Shown here piece by piece: positions 26,901 to 41,900 of a stretch of 64,000 nucleotides of DNA. Made by a program: the position numbers and the translations under genes. The stretch's first letter is position 1, and every line of letters begins with the position of its first letter. The notes beneath the pieces are model-generated. The model did not search any database. It worked only from the letters and a program-made list of their open reading frames with translations, and had not been told where the DNA came from. Origin of the DNA: Lytechinus pictus (Eukaryota > Echinodermata > Echinoidea > Temnopleuroida > Toxopneustidae); assembly GCF_037042905.1 (NCBI RefSeq), contig NC_087247.1:76616420-76680419 (forward strand), read 5' to 3'.

Positions 26901-29900
26901 TTGATATGCCTTTCGTTATGATCCCTTAATTGTTCTCCGTTAAGAAATATTAAAGATGCATTTTCTCGACAAGTTGGAAACGTAAATAAGACAAAATAGA
27001 AGTCAGTTGGTAGCCTTTCATATTTGCGATCTATCAGGACATCTTTTAAGATTGTTTGAAGGTGTCAACAGGTTAAAATATATTCTATATGCATTTCGTT
27101 ATGATACCTTGTTTTCCGTAAAGCATAGGCGGTTCGGGGCGCGAGGGACTCCCTCCCCCCCCTTGGACGAGCAAAAAAAGATAGAAAAAAGGGAAAAGAG
27201 GAGGGAAAAGAGAGGAGAAAAAAGAAGAGGAAGACGAGTGAATAAAATAAGATGAGGGAAAGACTTGGGGAAAAAAATCTTTCAGGTCACTCTATACAAT
27301 TTTCGCTCGCGCTTCGCCCTCGCATTGCCTGTTAGGTGATTTTCATATCTTGTTCAATGAGTTTAGATATCAAGTTTGAAAGTTAATTTACAAAACACAT
27401 TTCACCTCGGAAATTCAACTTCATTATTTTGTGTGATTTACAAATTGATTTTTGAAAAGTGCTCTGTAAACATGTCAGTTTTATGGTCTGAATATTAATA
27501 TTTTCTGTTCGTGCTGCGCACTCGCGAATTTTGATTGGTACCTATTATTCTCGTGCATTCCATAAATTTTCAAAATATCCCTTTTTGGGTCTGATTGTCA
27601 AATCGTATCAAGGTTATACCGAGGTTGTTTTACCTGACTGCTAAGAAAGCACGAATGCCTGTGAGCAAGCAACCAGGGGACGAACGGCTTAAGGTCCTCT
27701 CCGAGGGACCTGGTAATGAGGATAAATGCCTTACCAAAGGGCACTAGCGCACCACTTGGGAATCGAACCCAGTTCACCGGAATCCGAAACCCCCGCTCTA
27801 CCGACTGAGCTATCGCGCCTCAGCTAGCGCTGCACGCTTGCATTTTGATTGGCGAGTTATGTATGTCTCAATATTGATTATACAACAAACTACTTGAAAT
27901 CCCCTTTTCATGACAGTTTATCAAAAAAATTGGCTCACGGTTTGCGTTCGCATTAATGGTTAAATATATTAACTTGATGCATCATATTTATAGTTACAAA
28001 GGTGCTTGAAATGTCCACATTTCAGGCCATAATATCATCAGATTTCGCGCCCTCATTATGCATTCATAAATATTTAAGATATTTCGGGTGATTTCATGCA
28101 ACGGTCTAGAGTGGGCCATAATGTGCCTGCACTGTACATCTATAGGTCCTTGGTTGAAGTCAACGATCCTATATAGCTATAACGACCCCTTGAACCTGAA
28201 TTGGGTCAATTACGCCGTCTAGCACGTTTTGAGAACAATGGATGAAGGTGTGAAAATCACAAAGCAGCTAACAATAGGAAAAATCCGTTTCAATTGAAGT
28301 TATGCTATAGATGATTGCGTATAGCGGTTTGAATTTGAAACCCTGAACATGCTGAATGCCTCATTGTCTGTATGTTACTACTGTGTACTAGTAGGTCCAT
28401 GGTTATAGACTCTATTATAGTTGCGTGCATGTCTTCTCCAAGCCGATTCATAGCTTGTCGGTGGCTTTAATGTACGTAAAATACAAATATACATGTAACT
28501 CTAGGTCCCATTATAGGGCATTTTTAACGGAATCGCCGATGAGATAATTTTGACAAAACAAAAATGAATCACACTAATTATGCAGCAGCTATGTTTCTAA
28601 ACATTACATGATCAAAGAAAAGACACAGGATGATATTTATTAAATTTGTTAATGGCGGCTGGTCTTTATGATAAAAACATAGGTCTATTTTATCTTTAAG
28701 ACATGAGAAAACAAATAAATCAATTATATAATTAATGTGTGTGTTTTACTTTTTACAAACGTGTATCAATCGAACATGCTGACTACATGAAGAGTGCTGA
28801 GGTCCATTACATGATTTATTGGTATTTACACCGAGTTCTCAAATAATGGTACAAGATTTTAGAAAAGAAGTTTTGAGTGTCATCTCGTGTACATCAAATC
28901 TTAGCAAATGTTAAAAAGTTTCTGAAATGTCAATACTGTGAAAGTATATGCACTTCATTAAACGTGGACATCCCGGAGATTTCTTCCAAAAGAGCGACCC
29001 ATTTCAGCGGCACATCCCCGTATACCTTATTTCGTAAGTCCCCCCCCCCTTTCCTGGCTCTAATTGTATTCAAAATTTTCTGAACTCTAAGATATTTGAC
29101 TTGCACGTAATTAATTTCCTCGTAATTTTTTTCTTATGGCTCGACTGTATTGATCTTTTATTTTCACTTTGCCGATACCATAATAAGACTCGTGAAACGA
29201 AAATGTGTAGATTACCTATTATCTAAAAGTCAGATCCGACTTGAAGAGAAGCGATTATCACATAAAGGGTCGTAATCAGTCATGCATTAAAGTTTTATAT
29301 CTACCGGTATTAGAAATATGTATTTGTACCCGACTTTGTTACATTTCTCTTAATGCTGGCTTCCAATCGTAAAATTGTGAGTGGAATTGTTTTGCACCAA
29401 GTCCGGCTGCCTCCGACTGCACAAGCTTTGACCCCCGTTGACTACCGGTAGATCCACGGCCAACCGTCGCGACGCGTCGTCTCGACTCTACTGGGTATTG
29501 GAGAAGTACCAGGCCAGGGTCGAGTCACTTGTACAAGAGCAAGTTCTGCATTTGCCGGACTTTTGAAGAGCCTCTATTTTGAGGCTCGGGTTGTGGAGTA
29601 TGGATTTTTCGTTTATTTGGTTCTCTGGTTATTTTATAAATTTTTTCTTTTACGGGCATTATAACTATTCCCTTCTACTACCACAGTGCGCCCCCACAAA
29701 AAAACTATACACTTTTGAAATGGCTGCCAAATAAAAAATATATCACTTTGGGGGGAAAGACTTACATGTTATGGAAGCCATTAAAATCAACTTTCATATG
29801 ACACCAAAAAGTTGAAATACTATCACGATTGAGCGAACACTGCCTACTGAAACAAACGGTATGATAATTATGCTGGGCTGGAATTAGCCTTCCATTTTTT

Positions 29901-32900
29901 GTCAGTTTTTGAGGGGCAAATCATTTGGCTTTGGAACTTGCAATGTTAAGGGCGTTGTGATAAATTATTGATCAACCAGTTATGAATGTTTTAAAAGCAA
30001 GTTTCATGAATTATTAAATTGAACAAAAATTACACATAAATTACACAAAATTACACATCTTGGGCAACATTTCAACATTATCATGTGGCTCTCAGCAATG
30101 TGTTCATTGGAGTCAGGAAAATAGGGGGTGAGATTTGACGGAAGTGGGAGAAGTAGGTTGATGGAAAAAGGGTCAACAGAACATTTTAGCCCCCCTCCCT
30201 GTCTCTCGCCCTCCCCTTCTGTTGAGTGACTGATTTTTATTGTCATGTACGCGTGAAGTCCAGAGCAGAATGTTAATTTAATTATAATGATAATTGGGGC
30301 ATCAACTTTTCCTATCAATCAACAATTTATCAATAAATCAACTATTTCAATGGGCAATGTAATCAATCAAACATTCAGTTTTTCAATAAAGTATTTCATA
30401 AATTATAATCAAGTCAATTTCTTGGTAATCATTCAATAAAAAGAAAAAAAAATTGAATAGGCTTCCATCCAGGAAGTGAGAGGGGTCTGGGAAATTGAGG
30501 GGGGGGGTGGAGATACATACGAATTTTATTTGTAAAATGACAAAAAAATGATGAATGCCATTTCAACCAAGTCTTACCATATCTCGCCCTCTCGCTTGTA
30601 ACAGGTACCATCACATTACTCCGACTCAGAAAACACACTGCTTAGGTCTACAAGATGAATAGGCTACACTAAATTTACAATTCCTGTTCACTCAACCATC
30701 ATTCTTACAAGATTAAAAAATCATATTTGTTGGGGAAAATCCAGCATAAGTGTTACCTTCCCCTTAAAAATCCCAAACTTAGGATTTTTTTTAAGAAGTC
30801 ACCATGCAATCAAATTTTGCCTCATTGTGATGTCAACCATACGATAAATAGACATAAGGAGAAAAATTCGTCCATAATTGACATCGTATACCATTATGTT
30901 ACCTGGTTATTGATCATTCGTTCTCTGTATATGAGGTTCATGGGTCGAATCTCGAACCAACTAAAGAGAGTTGCAGCTCCGTAATTAGCTTCAAGTAGAA
31001 GTTCGCCTTGGTGAGAAACACTCATGAAACTGTTCAGTCTAGGACCTACCTTTAATTTTCAAATGAAATTCAATCTCGACAAGCATGCCCCTTCCCCCAC
31101 TGTCATGCCATCACAATCGCCATAATCATAATCATTGTAATCATCAAAAACTAGGATTATTATCATAATTAATCTCAGCACCTTCATCACTGTCATTATC
31201 CCCGTCATCATCATAAAACATTAATAAATTCATCATAAAACATTAATAAATCATCACCGCGGGCGGCGGAGCAGAGGATATATCCTTTGTTCATAGGGTG
31301 CATCATTATTGTCCCCCACAGCAAAATATTATCCTCTGATCATCACTATATTGCTACCATAATCATCAATCTTGTCGTAATAAATATTCTCGTGATCAAT
31401 TACGATCATTATTACCATCACCATTATAACATTATAATTATTATTATCACCATTCTTGTCATTGCCATCATCGTTGGGATTACAATCATAATCATCACCA
31501 TTATCATAATCAGCCATCATTACCTTTCTTTTCGATGTCATCATCACGATCATAATGTCATTTTTATTCACACATCATTATGTTTATAGATAAAAAAAAA
31601 AAAAAAATTATTATCGTCATCATCATTACCACCGCTTTCATCCTCATCCTCCTTATCCTTCTTCATTATCACCAACATCATTATTACCATCACCATTATA
31701 TCATCCTCGATCATCATTCCGTTTTCACAAACGCTGACTACTTGTAGTAGTTCCGTCATTGGACAATGTGGTTTGGGAGGATTCATTGGGGTCAAGAAAG
31801 CACAATTAGAGATTATCAGAGATCGTTGCGTAACTTCAGTTGAAACGGATTCTTCCTATTGTTAGTTGTTAATTGTAATTTTCACACCTTCTTTGTTCGC
31901 AACACGTGCGAGACGGTGTAGTTAATCGAACCCATTCAAGTCGCTCCGGGGCATTCACTTCAAAGGGACTTTAAGAGTTATGTTTCCTAAAACGAAGTAA
32001 CTCAAGTGCATTGGGGTCTTGAGAATAATTTAAACAAATTCTTGACCACTACGAACTACTCAAAGAACGAATAACAAAGGAGATTAAGAACTGAACATGA
32101 CTGGGAAATGGGAATGGATGAGGATTTCAATAAGTTGTATGCATAAATACGAATGCTAGTACCCATGATGAGCATTGGAGGACGCAGGGGGGGGGGGGGG
32201 GGCACAGTCGGTCCATGCCCCCCATTTGAGAAGCAAAATAAAAATTTGTAATGTAAAAATGCAAGTCAATCTTCATCATTTCATAATTTCAAATCAATAC
32301 TCGTTTCTTCATCATTTTGAGTTATTTAAAGAAATATACAAGTAATTTGCTCAGCCATTTCATGATATTAAGAGAAGTCATAACAAATATTGAATAATGA
32401 ACATTGCTTTATCCAAGTTTCCATCCTCATGATTTGGCGTTCCTAATGCCTCGGTCATATTTGCTCTACGGCGGCCGTACGGTGAGTCGGAAACACCTGT
32501 TTTATCCATTTTTATTCAGACCACGTGTTTGTAGCTATTACAAAAAAAATGTTAAAACGGTTGTTTTTGACTCGCCGCACGGCCGTCATAGAGCAAAAAT
32601 GACCGAGGTAAGGTCAGGGAATGTTGCAGGAGTTCACCCCCCCCCCCCCTCCACTTAGATAAAAAAAATTTGCTTGTAATTTTTTTGTTATGAAAAGACC
32701 TAATGGGGGGGGGGGGAGTGAAAACCTCTGTCAAATTTTCATTGAACTCGAACTCTGCCTTTCAAAAATTATGCGTACGCTACTGCAAAAGCTAGAGCCA
32801 TTGGAGCTATAGTACGTAGCGAGAATTTTGTTTCATAGCGGCAAAGCTCTGCCTCAAGTACCTTGTATTGTGTATGCTTGCGCGCACATGGTATGGTTGG

Positions 32901-35900
32901 AACTACCCCTTATCGACCACCTAATCTTCTAAGCATCATATCTGCGAAAATATTCATCAATTTTACCCAGTTTTCGTCTCATTTGTGCAGAAAATTGAGC
33001 AGATCAGATTCCCATGTTTCGCTCGGCGACTCCGATTCAATTTGCGTATATATCGACGATCAACGAATGCGACGATTTTCCATTTGCTCATTTGCACCCG
33101 TCTTTTGAAACCGACCACCCGCGGTACACTAAGTTTACGGCCGATTCTTGTCGCGGTGGCGAAATATTTTTACTCTTTCAAATCAGTTCTATGACGTCAA
33201 CATGCTAAATGATCGCCTCACTACTTCCACTGCGAGCTCCGACGCATGATTCGACGATTGACGACGGATATTTGTTCTAAAGCCGTTTCCTATCGGATTT
33301 CTTGGTTTTTCAGCGGGTTTTGGGTTTGGTCAATACAATTTTGGTTAATTCTACTAAATTTTTACTTTTTGTTGCTTCTTTTTTTCTCGTAAAATCGATT
33401 CTTACCGTTTCTATGGACACTGCGCCTACTCTCCCGCGCGTATCGTTTGTAATACGCAATAATTTTAACGCGCGCAAGGTGGTCGGTTTCAAAAGAGGTG
33501 GTCGATATGTGGTGGTCTTACCATATCTATTAAACTGATTTTAAGCGTGCGGGTATACTGCAAGAACGATACTGAGTCGTGACTAAACTTTTCTGAGGAC
33601 TAATTCGGAGGAATCACGTACCAGTGACAATGCGGCCGTATTTGTCAGCGCTTTTGGAATTATTATAGGCACGGTTGTAGTCACATCTTCAGGAGCGAAC
33701 AGAGCTCTGCAAGCTGATTAAGTGGGTCCAGCGCCTGTAGACGTTGTGCGCAGTCGCCGCGGTTGATCGAACGCTTTGACGGATCGCATTTTACTTCCGC
33801 TGGTAGCCAAAACAAAATTCATTTCCCTTTCCATCTTTGTCAGGAATTTACGGGAATTATATACATATTTTTGGAAGCTCACATCATCAGGTACTAATAC
33901 CTTGGTCACATTTGCTCTAGGGCGGCCGTACGGCGAGTCGAATGCAGCCGTTTTATTCATTTTTATACAAACCACATTATGTAGCTCGTACATAAAATGT
34001 TAAAACGGCTGTTATTGACTCGCCGTACGGCCGCCGTATAGCAAATGTGACGAAGGTGTAAGCATGAATAAGCGATTCGCCGGAGCAAAATTTTTGCGTC
34101 CAGGTTCTTGTCCCTTTGAATACTTGTCACGCCTTCCAACCAATTAGTTACGGCACACATCGTCATTCATTATACTAGTAGTTGCCCCCTCACAACATTT
34201 CACGGCAAACAATTGAGGTAAGGAACTTCTCTACACGCGCCAATAAATTCCTCTAGGCTTGCCAGCCCAATGCCCGGGAACAATAGAAGTGCCAGAACGC
34301 GACTGCACGGGCTCGTTATGTCACTCCGCGATGATCGCAAGGGTGCTCTATTGATATGCAAATTCAACCTCATTAACTTCGTGGCGTGCAAGCCCGTGCA
34401 TGAAAAGTAATGAGGGCGTGCAAACGCGTTTGCACACCCCTCCCGGATATTGACGTCCCGCCTAAATGAAATTATGACAATACAAGCATTGATTCGAAGG
34501 AACAGAAGTTTGTTATTTCTTGACCATTTTCTGTGATTGAGGCATCAAAATAAAGAGCAGATATTGAACTTTTTAAGCCAGGGACCTATCCACGGAGGAT
34601 TAGTCTATTGTTAGTGGGGGTGCTAAGCATTGTCACAGCAACCCCAGTAACAATAGATAATCCGCCTTGGCCAGGTCCATGTGTTAAGCATGTGGTTTTC
34701 TTTTTGAAATTCAGATACCCTTCTGCCAAACGACTTTTTGGTATCCTTTCTTGAAATTGTTTTTACTCACTCATGCATGAATGAGAAATATTCTATGTTG
34801 TACCAGATGAAAGAGGAGACTCTAAGCTTTACAATAATAACATTACGTCAAACCCCCATTTGGAGAAAGACCACAGTTCAGATTGCAAACTGCGGTTTTA
34901 TACCCCATTTTCCATTTGGAAATCCCAAAAATCATTTCCAAGCCCCGCTGTCTCAATTTCACCTCCACAGGCCAGTATATGAGCGTTGAGCAAAGGACGA
35001 AAAGATAAACAACAGCTGTGCTATTACGTAAGACTTCTCTGCCTGTAGTAGGACCTTCGGAATGAAATTATTGTATTCGATATTTAATCACGTTTTCAAA
35101 GGCATATTGTATTCAGTAATCCAATGTTAGTCCATTTTCAATTTCGAACGAAGGAAATTGACCTCGAAATAAGGAAAGTAAGCGAATAAAATGACGGCAT
35201 GCTTTGCAGGGACCGGCGCTCAGCGCTGCGCATGCATATATATCCCATAGTTTCTGTCCAGCAAGAAAATATGGGATGCATGCCGTTCACTCGCGCATTG
35301 ATACAGTCCTAACGTTAAAAAAAAAGAAGTAATGGCATACCAACATACACAGTAGAATAATCATGCGGCTGATATGCAAACAAATATGAAATCATTATTC
35401 TTTTTCCCCCCAAAGTCTTATTCTTAATTTAAATACAAACTATAACTGTAACTATTTTTTTTAATCGCAAACGTACTGTAGAAAGGGGGTGGATGAAGAA
35501 AAATAGGCCTAGAAAGAAAGAAAAAATAAGACAGCCAGACAGAAAGAAAGAAAGGAAGGAAGGAAGGAAGGAAGAAAGAAAGAAAGAAATAAAGTAAGGA
35601 AGGAAGAAAGAAAAAAGAAAAAAGTTGCACTTTCACGTGTATACACGGAACTCCATAGCAGGCTCTTAGACACTCACCAGAACTACACACATTGCAATCC
35701 AACCTGCTGTGACTGTATATGCCGGTCTCTTGTGTTATCTTCGGACCGAGGTCAAGAAACAGGTGTTTTGATACTTAAATTGCTTGCTTGGGGCAGTTAG
35801 GGTTTGTCGTACTTGGAGAAGAGAATTGATGAGAAGGGAAACTGGGGTATAGTGTTCTCAAATGCAGGTTTTCGTCATGGGTCATTTTCTATTGTATTTA

Positions 35901-38900
35901 TGATTAAGTTATGATAAATTATCGCTAAATCTTGAGTTTTTGTCTCGCCCACCAGAGGTGAAGGCGAGACTTAGGGATCCAAATGTCGTCCGTTGTCCGT
36001 CCGTTGTCTGTCACAAACCTAATGACACATAACTCCACAACCGTAAGTCGCTTTTCAACCAAACTTGGATGGTAGATTGACTTGGGGGCCCTGCATGTTA
36101 GGCTGCAGTCGGAGGTCACATGGTAAGGTCAAAGGTCATTTTCAGGTCAACGTTAAAGTTTACATGCAAGACTCTCTTCAGGGGTATGAGAGTTCAGATT
36201 TTTATCTGATTTCAGACTTTTGTTGTTGTTATTTTCAGCTTATTTTTGGCTTTCCTCTGTGCAAAAAGTATGAGAGCTCTTTCTTTTTCAGACTTTTTCA
36301 ACACTCTTCAGCTTTTTCCAGATCTTTTTATTTGTGACCACTCACACCCCTGCTCTCTTATGACACCTAACTCCGTAACCGTAAGTCACTTTTCAACCAA
36401 ACTTGGATGGTAGATGGACTTGGGGGACGTGCATGTTATGCTGCAGTCGGAGGTCACAAGGTAAGGTCAAAGGTCATTTTCAGGTCAACGTTAAAGTTTA
36501 CATGCAAGACTCTCTTATGACACCATAGACATGTATACTAATTACGCTAGAGTGCGGAGTAGCCATAGGCGCGCGTACTTAACGTCTGTGATTGCGCGGA
36601 GCGTGGTCAGCCATTGCTCGATAGGTCTTGATTTGCAGAAGTACCCGGATGTACACATAGCTCGTGTGTTGTAACGCTGTGAAAAAGGAATGCCGTCTCC
36701 GGCCTTTTTTCTTGAAGAAAAGAATCCAACCTCATTACAATCGAAAATATTAATGACAAATTGCATCTCAATTAACTATTAGTGTGATTACATGGGGATT
36801 ATGCTGTGAATTTGGCATTTATACCTGACTTCTCGGGATGAAATTCTCTTATATAATTTTTGCATTTACCTCTCTGTTTTTAGATAATAGATAAAAACAT
36901 TTATTATATCAGATAAAAATATACAACGTACATTAATGGAAAGATTGACAATTAATTCAAAAGACAGCAAATTAGCCCATCTTCTCCGCTGGATATCCCT
37001 ACCTTTAACTGCATCGTCCTTTTCCACATTTCCTTCATTCACGTCACTTGATGTTCTCATGACCAATTTGTTTATGTTGGATATAATATTTTAATTTCTA
37101 TATAGGCCTACTATTATGTAACTTGCTTTAATTTGTAAGAAATATATCATTAACAATAATTTGTATAAGTTAGTGTTTTGATCTTTGATTATGCGCTATA
37201 GCAAGTAGTATAAAGGGTATCTCATTACTGTTCTTGGCGTTACACCAGTGTACTTTCTAAATTCCGAGGTTTTACAATAAATCCAGATCGGCTTTGAATC
37301 GTGACCAGCCGAATATTAGATTAAGATTTAAACCATATAGGATTTAAACATATAAAGTTAAAAGATTTGAATTTAAATCATTTGAGATTTAAAAGTTAAT
37401 CCTACAGATTAAAAATATAACAAAGATTTGGCTGGTTACCAGTCACAGCCGATCTGGATTTATTTTAAATCCATGGAATTCAGAGTGTACGTGTTGATTT
37501 TTTTTCTCATAGGAACATAATAAATTCCCAAAATCTGCAGGCCTATATTGATTAAAAAATGTAGAGAATGACTTTTTCCAATAACTATTTGCTTTTTAAT
37601 TCCCTTCACTGAGAATCAATTTTTTATTCGCTTTTTAAGGGGTGGGAGTAATTAAAGTGTCATACGCACCCAATCAAAATTACTTTGACACACTGATCAA
37701 AACAAAATACAAGGGGTGCGACTGCATGGATCCCTCCCTAAAGTGAAAATGAACATGACATAATAAATGATTGTGATTTTATGCACCCCCTGTTACAAAA
37801 TCATTCTGCGGCCCCATATGTAAATGATATTATGATTTTGTTCATCCGTGAACAAAAAAAAAACCTTATTATAAAACAAACCTGAATAATCAAACTCAGG
37901 TCCATATAGGCTAGCCAATGAAATTGAAAGAAGAAAATTAGAAGATCAAATTAGTTATACTTTTAAAATGACAAACAAAACTGAATATGCAAAACGCGTG
38001 TTTACCGGTTTATTACATAGGCCGGTGCCAGTGTTTGGAAATCTTTGCCATAAAGTTAACACAGACACAGTTAATTAACACAATTTCAAGACAGGTAATT
38101 AAGATGATCACTCAACAGCTGACAATTTGTATAACATCTTATTCCAAGTATTTTCAGTTTTGCAATATTCAAATAATATTATGTTTGGCTTTAGTACTCA
38201 CAATTTTGCAACTGTTTTTATATGATAAGTTTATTAAGTTTGCATTTATGAATCTCTTTCATGATATTGTTATCAACTGGTTTTATACACTCAGTTTTAG
38301 TAATAATAATCTTTGTAGTATAATAAAAATATCCTCAGTCTTCCCGCCCTTTTTCTTCTCTTCTCCTCCTTATTCCTCTCCTTATTATTCTATCCTTGAT
38401 TTGTTCACATAATATTGGTCCAATCATTATAGGATCACAAACGCCGGCCATAAATATATTAACATAATATTTCAGCCGGTTTGCCGATCTGCATAGTATT
38501 TCAGCCGGATTGAATCAAGTTCAGACTTTCCAGAAAATCAAAGTGAAATTGTTCTATGTTGCGTTAAACACGCATTGTAATTTGTTTACTTTCCGAAATA
38601 TTGAAATGTTTGCAAGTCAATAATACACTGTAAACATCCTACACTTTACCCCATGGCCTCCTGTACATTGCAAAATTGTACTACTGCATGCGCGCATTTG
38701 ATATGCAAATTTTGTTATCAACAAACATTTCTAAATTGCTCGCACGTATATAAGTAATCAATATGACCGGATAGTTGACAACATTGGCAATTTATCAATT
38801 AACTGGACCAATGCATACATCATTTTCAAATATCAATAAATGTCATATTATGACTCACGAGTTATTGTGATGTTGGTTTACATCGACGTTTAAAACCATG

Positions 38901-41900
38901 GGGACAGGAGTTAGGCCCTATTCTATATATCTTTACATCTTTACACCATTTTGTGTTTCATTCTTTTTTAATGAGTAATTGATAACTTTATATTTAAAGT
39001 TTTTTTTTTTTTTTTTTCTTTGCTTGTTTTTATTTAATAAGCAATAATTAATATTTCTATGTCCTTTATGAGTAATACTTCATACATTTATGTCTAATGG
39101 TATATCATGTTCTTGTGGCAGGCAAATTTCCGGAACTGGACGTACTGATTGTTTTTTATGTAGAAATCCAATAACCAATACCCATTTAGATGAAGAAAAT
39201 CATGACGAATTATCCGTTGAAAACGAATATCATACCCTTGATGAATTTCAGCAATTGATATCAAATCTTAATAGATTACCGCTATATATTCTTTTACATT
39301 TTAATTGCCGTAGCCTGAAAAGAAATTTTGATGCTCTTAGTTCATATCTACATCACATTAATTCATATCAATTCATTATCGCAGTTACTGAAACATGGCT
39401 CAAAGAAGGTGATGAGGAAGGATATAATTTACCAGGTTTTTCGTTCACTGCAAAATCTCGTACAATGAAGAGAGGGGGTGGTATAGGTATTTATGTACGC
39501 AGTGATATACAGTTTAAAAGAAGACAAGATCTTGATATCTTCAATGATAATATTGAAAGCATGTCTATAGAAATCAATTCGAAACCAACTAATCATATAA
39601 TATCCGTGATATATAGACCACCAAATCAATCAAAGGTAAAATTTATGGATGACATACTAGTAACCATACTTTTGAATGATATTTCAAAGGAAAAGAAACA
39701 GTCCACACTATTGGGTGACTTTGATATAAATATTCTTCACTATAACATAAATTCTTCTGTTAATAATTTTGTTGATACTCTGGCTACTTTTTCCTTCTAT
39801 CCACAAATAGTAAAACCGACAAGAATTACTCCAACATCAACGACCGCCTTAGACAATATCATATGTAATATCCCCGAAAAGGTTATTAAGTCGGGTATAC
39901 TCACTGTAGATATCAGTGACCACCTATCTCCTTTTATTATTATATCCGGAAATAATTCTAATAATAGTTTAGATTGTGTACAAGAACATGAAATCCGAGA
40001 GTACACTGATGCAAAGTTATATCTATTCTGAAACAAACTGCAAGCCACTAACTGGTCATTTCTAGAAAATGAAAAAGATGTAAATAAGCAATTTGAAATG
40101 TTGATACACATGTATTCAAAACTCCATGATGATAGTTTCCCTATAAAAGTAAAAAAGAAACAATACTTTAAAGAGAGATAAACCTTGGCTTATGAAATCA
40201 TTGAAAAAAATGTGCAAAAAGAAGCATTTACTTTTTAAAAAATATGTTATAAATCCTACCGTTACTAACCATGTGAATTACAAAGCACATAGAAATAAGG
40301 TGAACAGTGAAATAAGATATGCAAAACGTAAATACTTTGATGAAAAATTTCAGCATTTGAAAAATAATCCTAGAGCCACTTGGAAAGTCATCAATGAAAT
40401 ACTAAACAGAAAGCCAAAATGTCAGAATATTAAGAACATAAACTGTGACGGAAATTATACCAGTGATGCTCATACAATTGCTGAATCCTTTAATATGTTT
40501 TTCACTTCTATTGGCAGTACCATACACAATAAAATTGCTGAAAATACAGATTGTATACATGACCACACGCAATACCTTAAAGGTAACTATGTAAACTCAA
40601 TGTTTTTCACTGATATTACAGAAAATGATATTCTAAAGATTGTATTAAAACTACAGTTAAAGAAGAGTCACGGATACGACGGCTTCACTACTAAACTTAT
40701 AAAGTCAACTATCCATTTTATTATTCGCCCCCTGCATGTTATTATAAAAAATTCGTTAGAATCGGGTGTCTTCCCTGATAGCCTTAAAACCGCAAGAGTT
40801 ACTCCCGTTTATAAAAGTGGTGACACGGATATTTTGAATAATTATCGCCCCATTTCGGTATTGAGTGTATTTAGCAAAATATTTGAAAAAATTGCTTGTG
40901 AAAAATTAATGTTGTATTTAAGAAAAGCTGATATTTTATCTCCAAAACTATATGGATTCAGACAAGGCTATGATACAAATTTAGCTTTCATTGAGCTTGT
41001 TGACAAATTAGTGAAATCTTTTGAACAGAAGAAGATAACAGTTGAGATATTCCTTGATCTGTCGAAGGCTTTTGATTGCATGGACCATCGTATTCTATTT
41101 GACAAATTATACTTTTATGGCATTAGAGGGTTAGTTCTTAACTGGTTTAAAAGTTATTTATCAAACCGAAAACAATATGTTGCAATTAGAATATATTAAA
41201 TCTTCACCGAAAATTATTACTACTGGGATCCCTCAGGGTTCAATTCTAGGGCCAGTGTTATTCCTAATATACATCAACGACCTTCAAAATATTAGTACTA
41301 ATACATCAGTGATACAATTTGCTGATGACACTAGTTTCTTCCTGTCAGGCAATAATATTGAATTGATAAAAAATAACTTACAAAATGAGTTGAGAATCTA
41401 TGAGCAATGGTTTCTATGTAACAAATTACAAATCAATGCTAAAAAACTTCATATGTTATATTCCACACGAAAGGCAGATCCATCAACTGTGATATGCAAT
41501 TAATGATAAATAACATCGAAATAAAACAAGAAAATACTGTGAAATTTCTTGGCATATGGATAGACTCACAATTAACTTGGAAAGATCATGTCGGCTATAT
41601 TTCAGGGAAATTATGAAGATTTACTGGAGCATTATACAGAGTAAGGGACCTCCTCCCACTGAGGGTCCTTGTAAATTTATATTATTCGATGATTTTCTCG
41701 CATCTTACTTATGGTATAACTGTATGGGGACAATGTCATAGATACCTTTTCCAAAGATTATTTCAAATTCAAAAACAGTCTATCCGCATTATAACAAACT
41801 CAAATTATTATGCTCACTCCGAACCATTATTAAAAAAACTACAAATTATCCCTTTGAATGACCTTTATAAGTTTCATGTTGCAGTCTTTATGTATTCTAT

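Noticed and set aside
24540-27130. CRISPR-like array
   Set aside because: The whole 180-bp unit is conserved, there are no variable spacers, and the genome is animal.
27742-27822. A functional tRNA gene on the minus strand
   Set aside because: The A and B boxes are good, but the acceptor ends do not pair and a known type of SINE body follows directly.
31287-31795. Ile/His-rich and Asp/Asn-rich open frames
   Set aside because: They are translations of a CAT/ATT simple-sequence tract.
32863-33540. Possible long foldback with GGTGGTCG and CGACCACC blocks
   Set aside because: Blocks such as TTTTGAAACCGACCACC at 33096 and its complement at 33479 exist, but the outer arms do not align well enough to define ends.
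37987-38412. 141-codon open frame
   Set aside because: AT-rich, hydrophobic composition with no motif; it lies in transposon-derived intron sequence and ends in a TCTTCTCC-rich tract.
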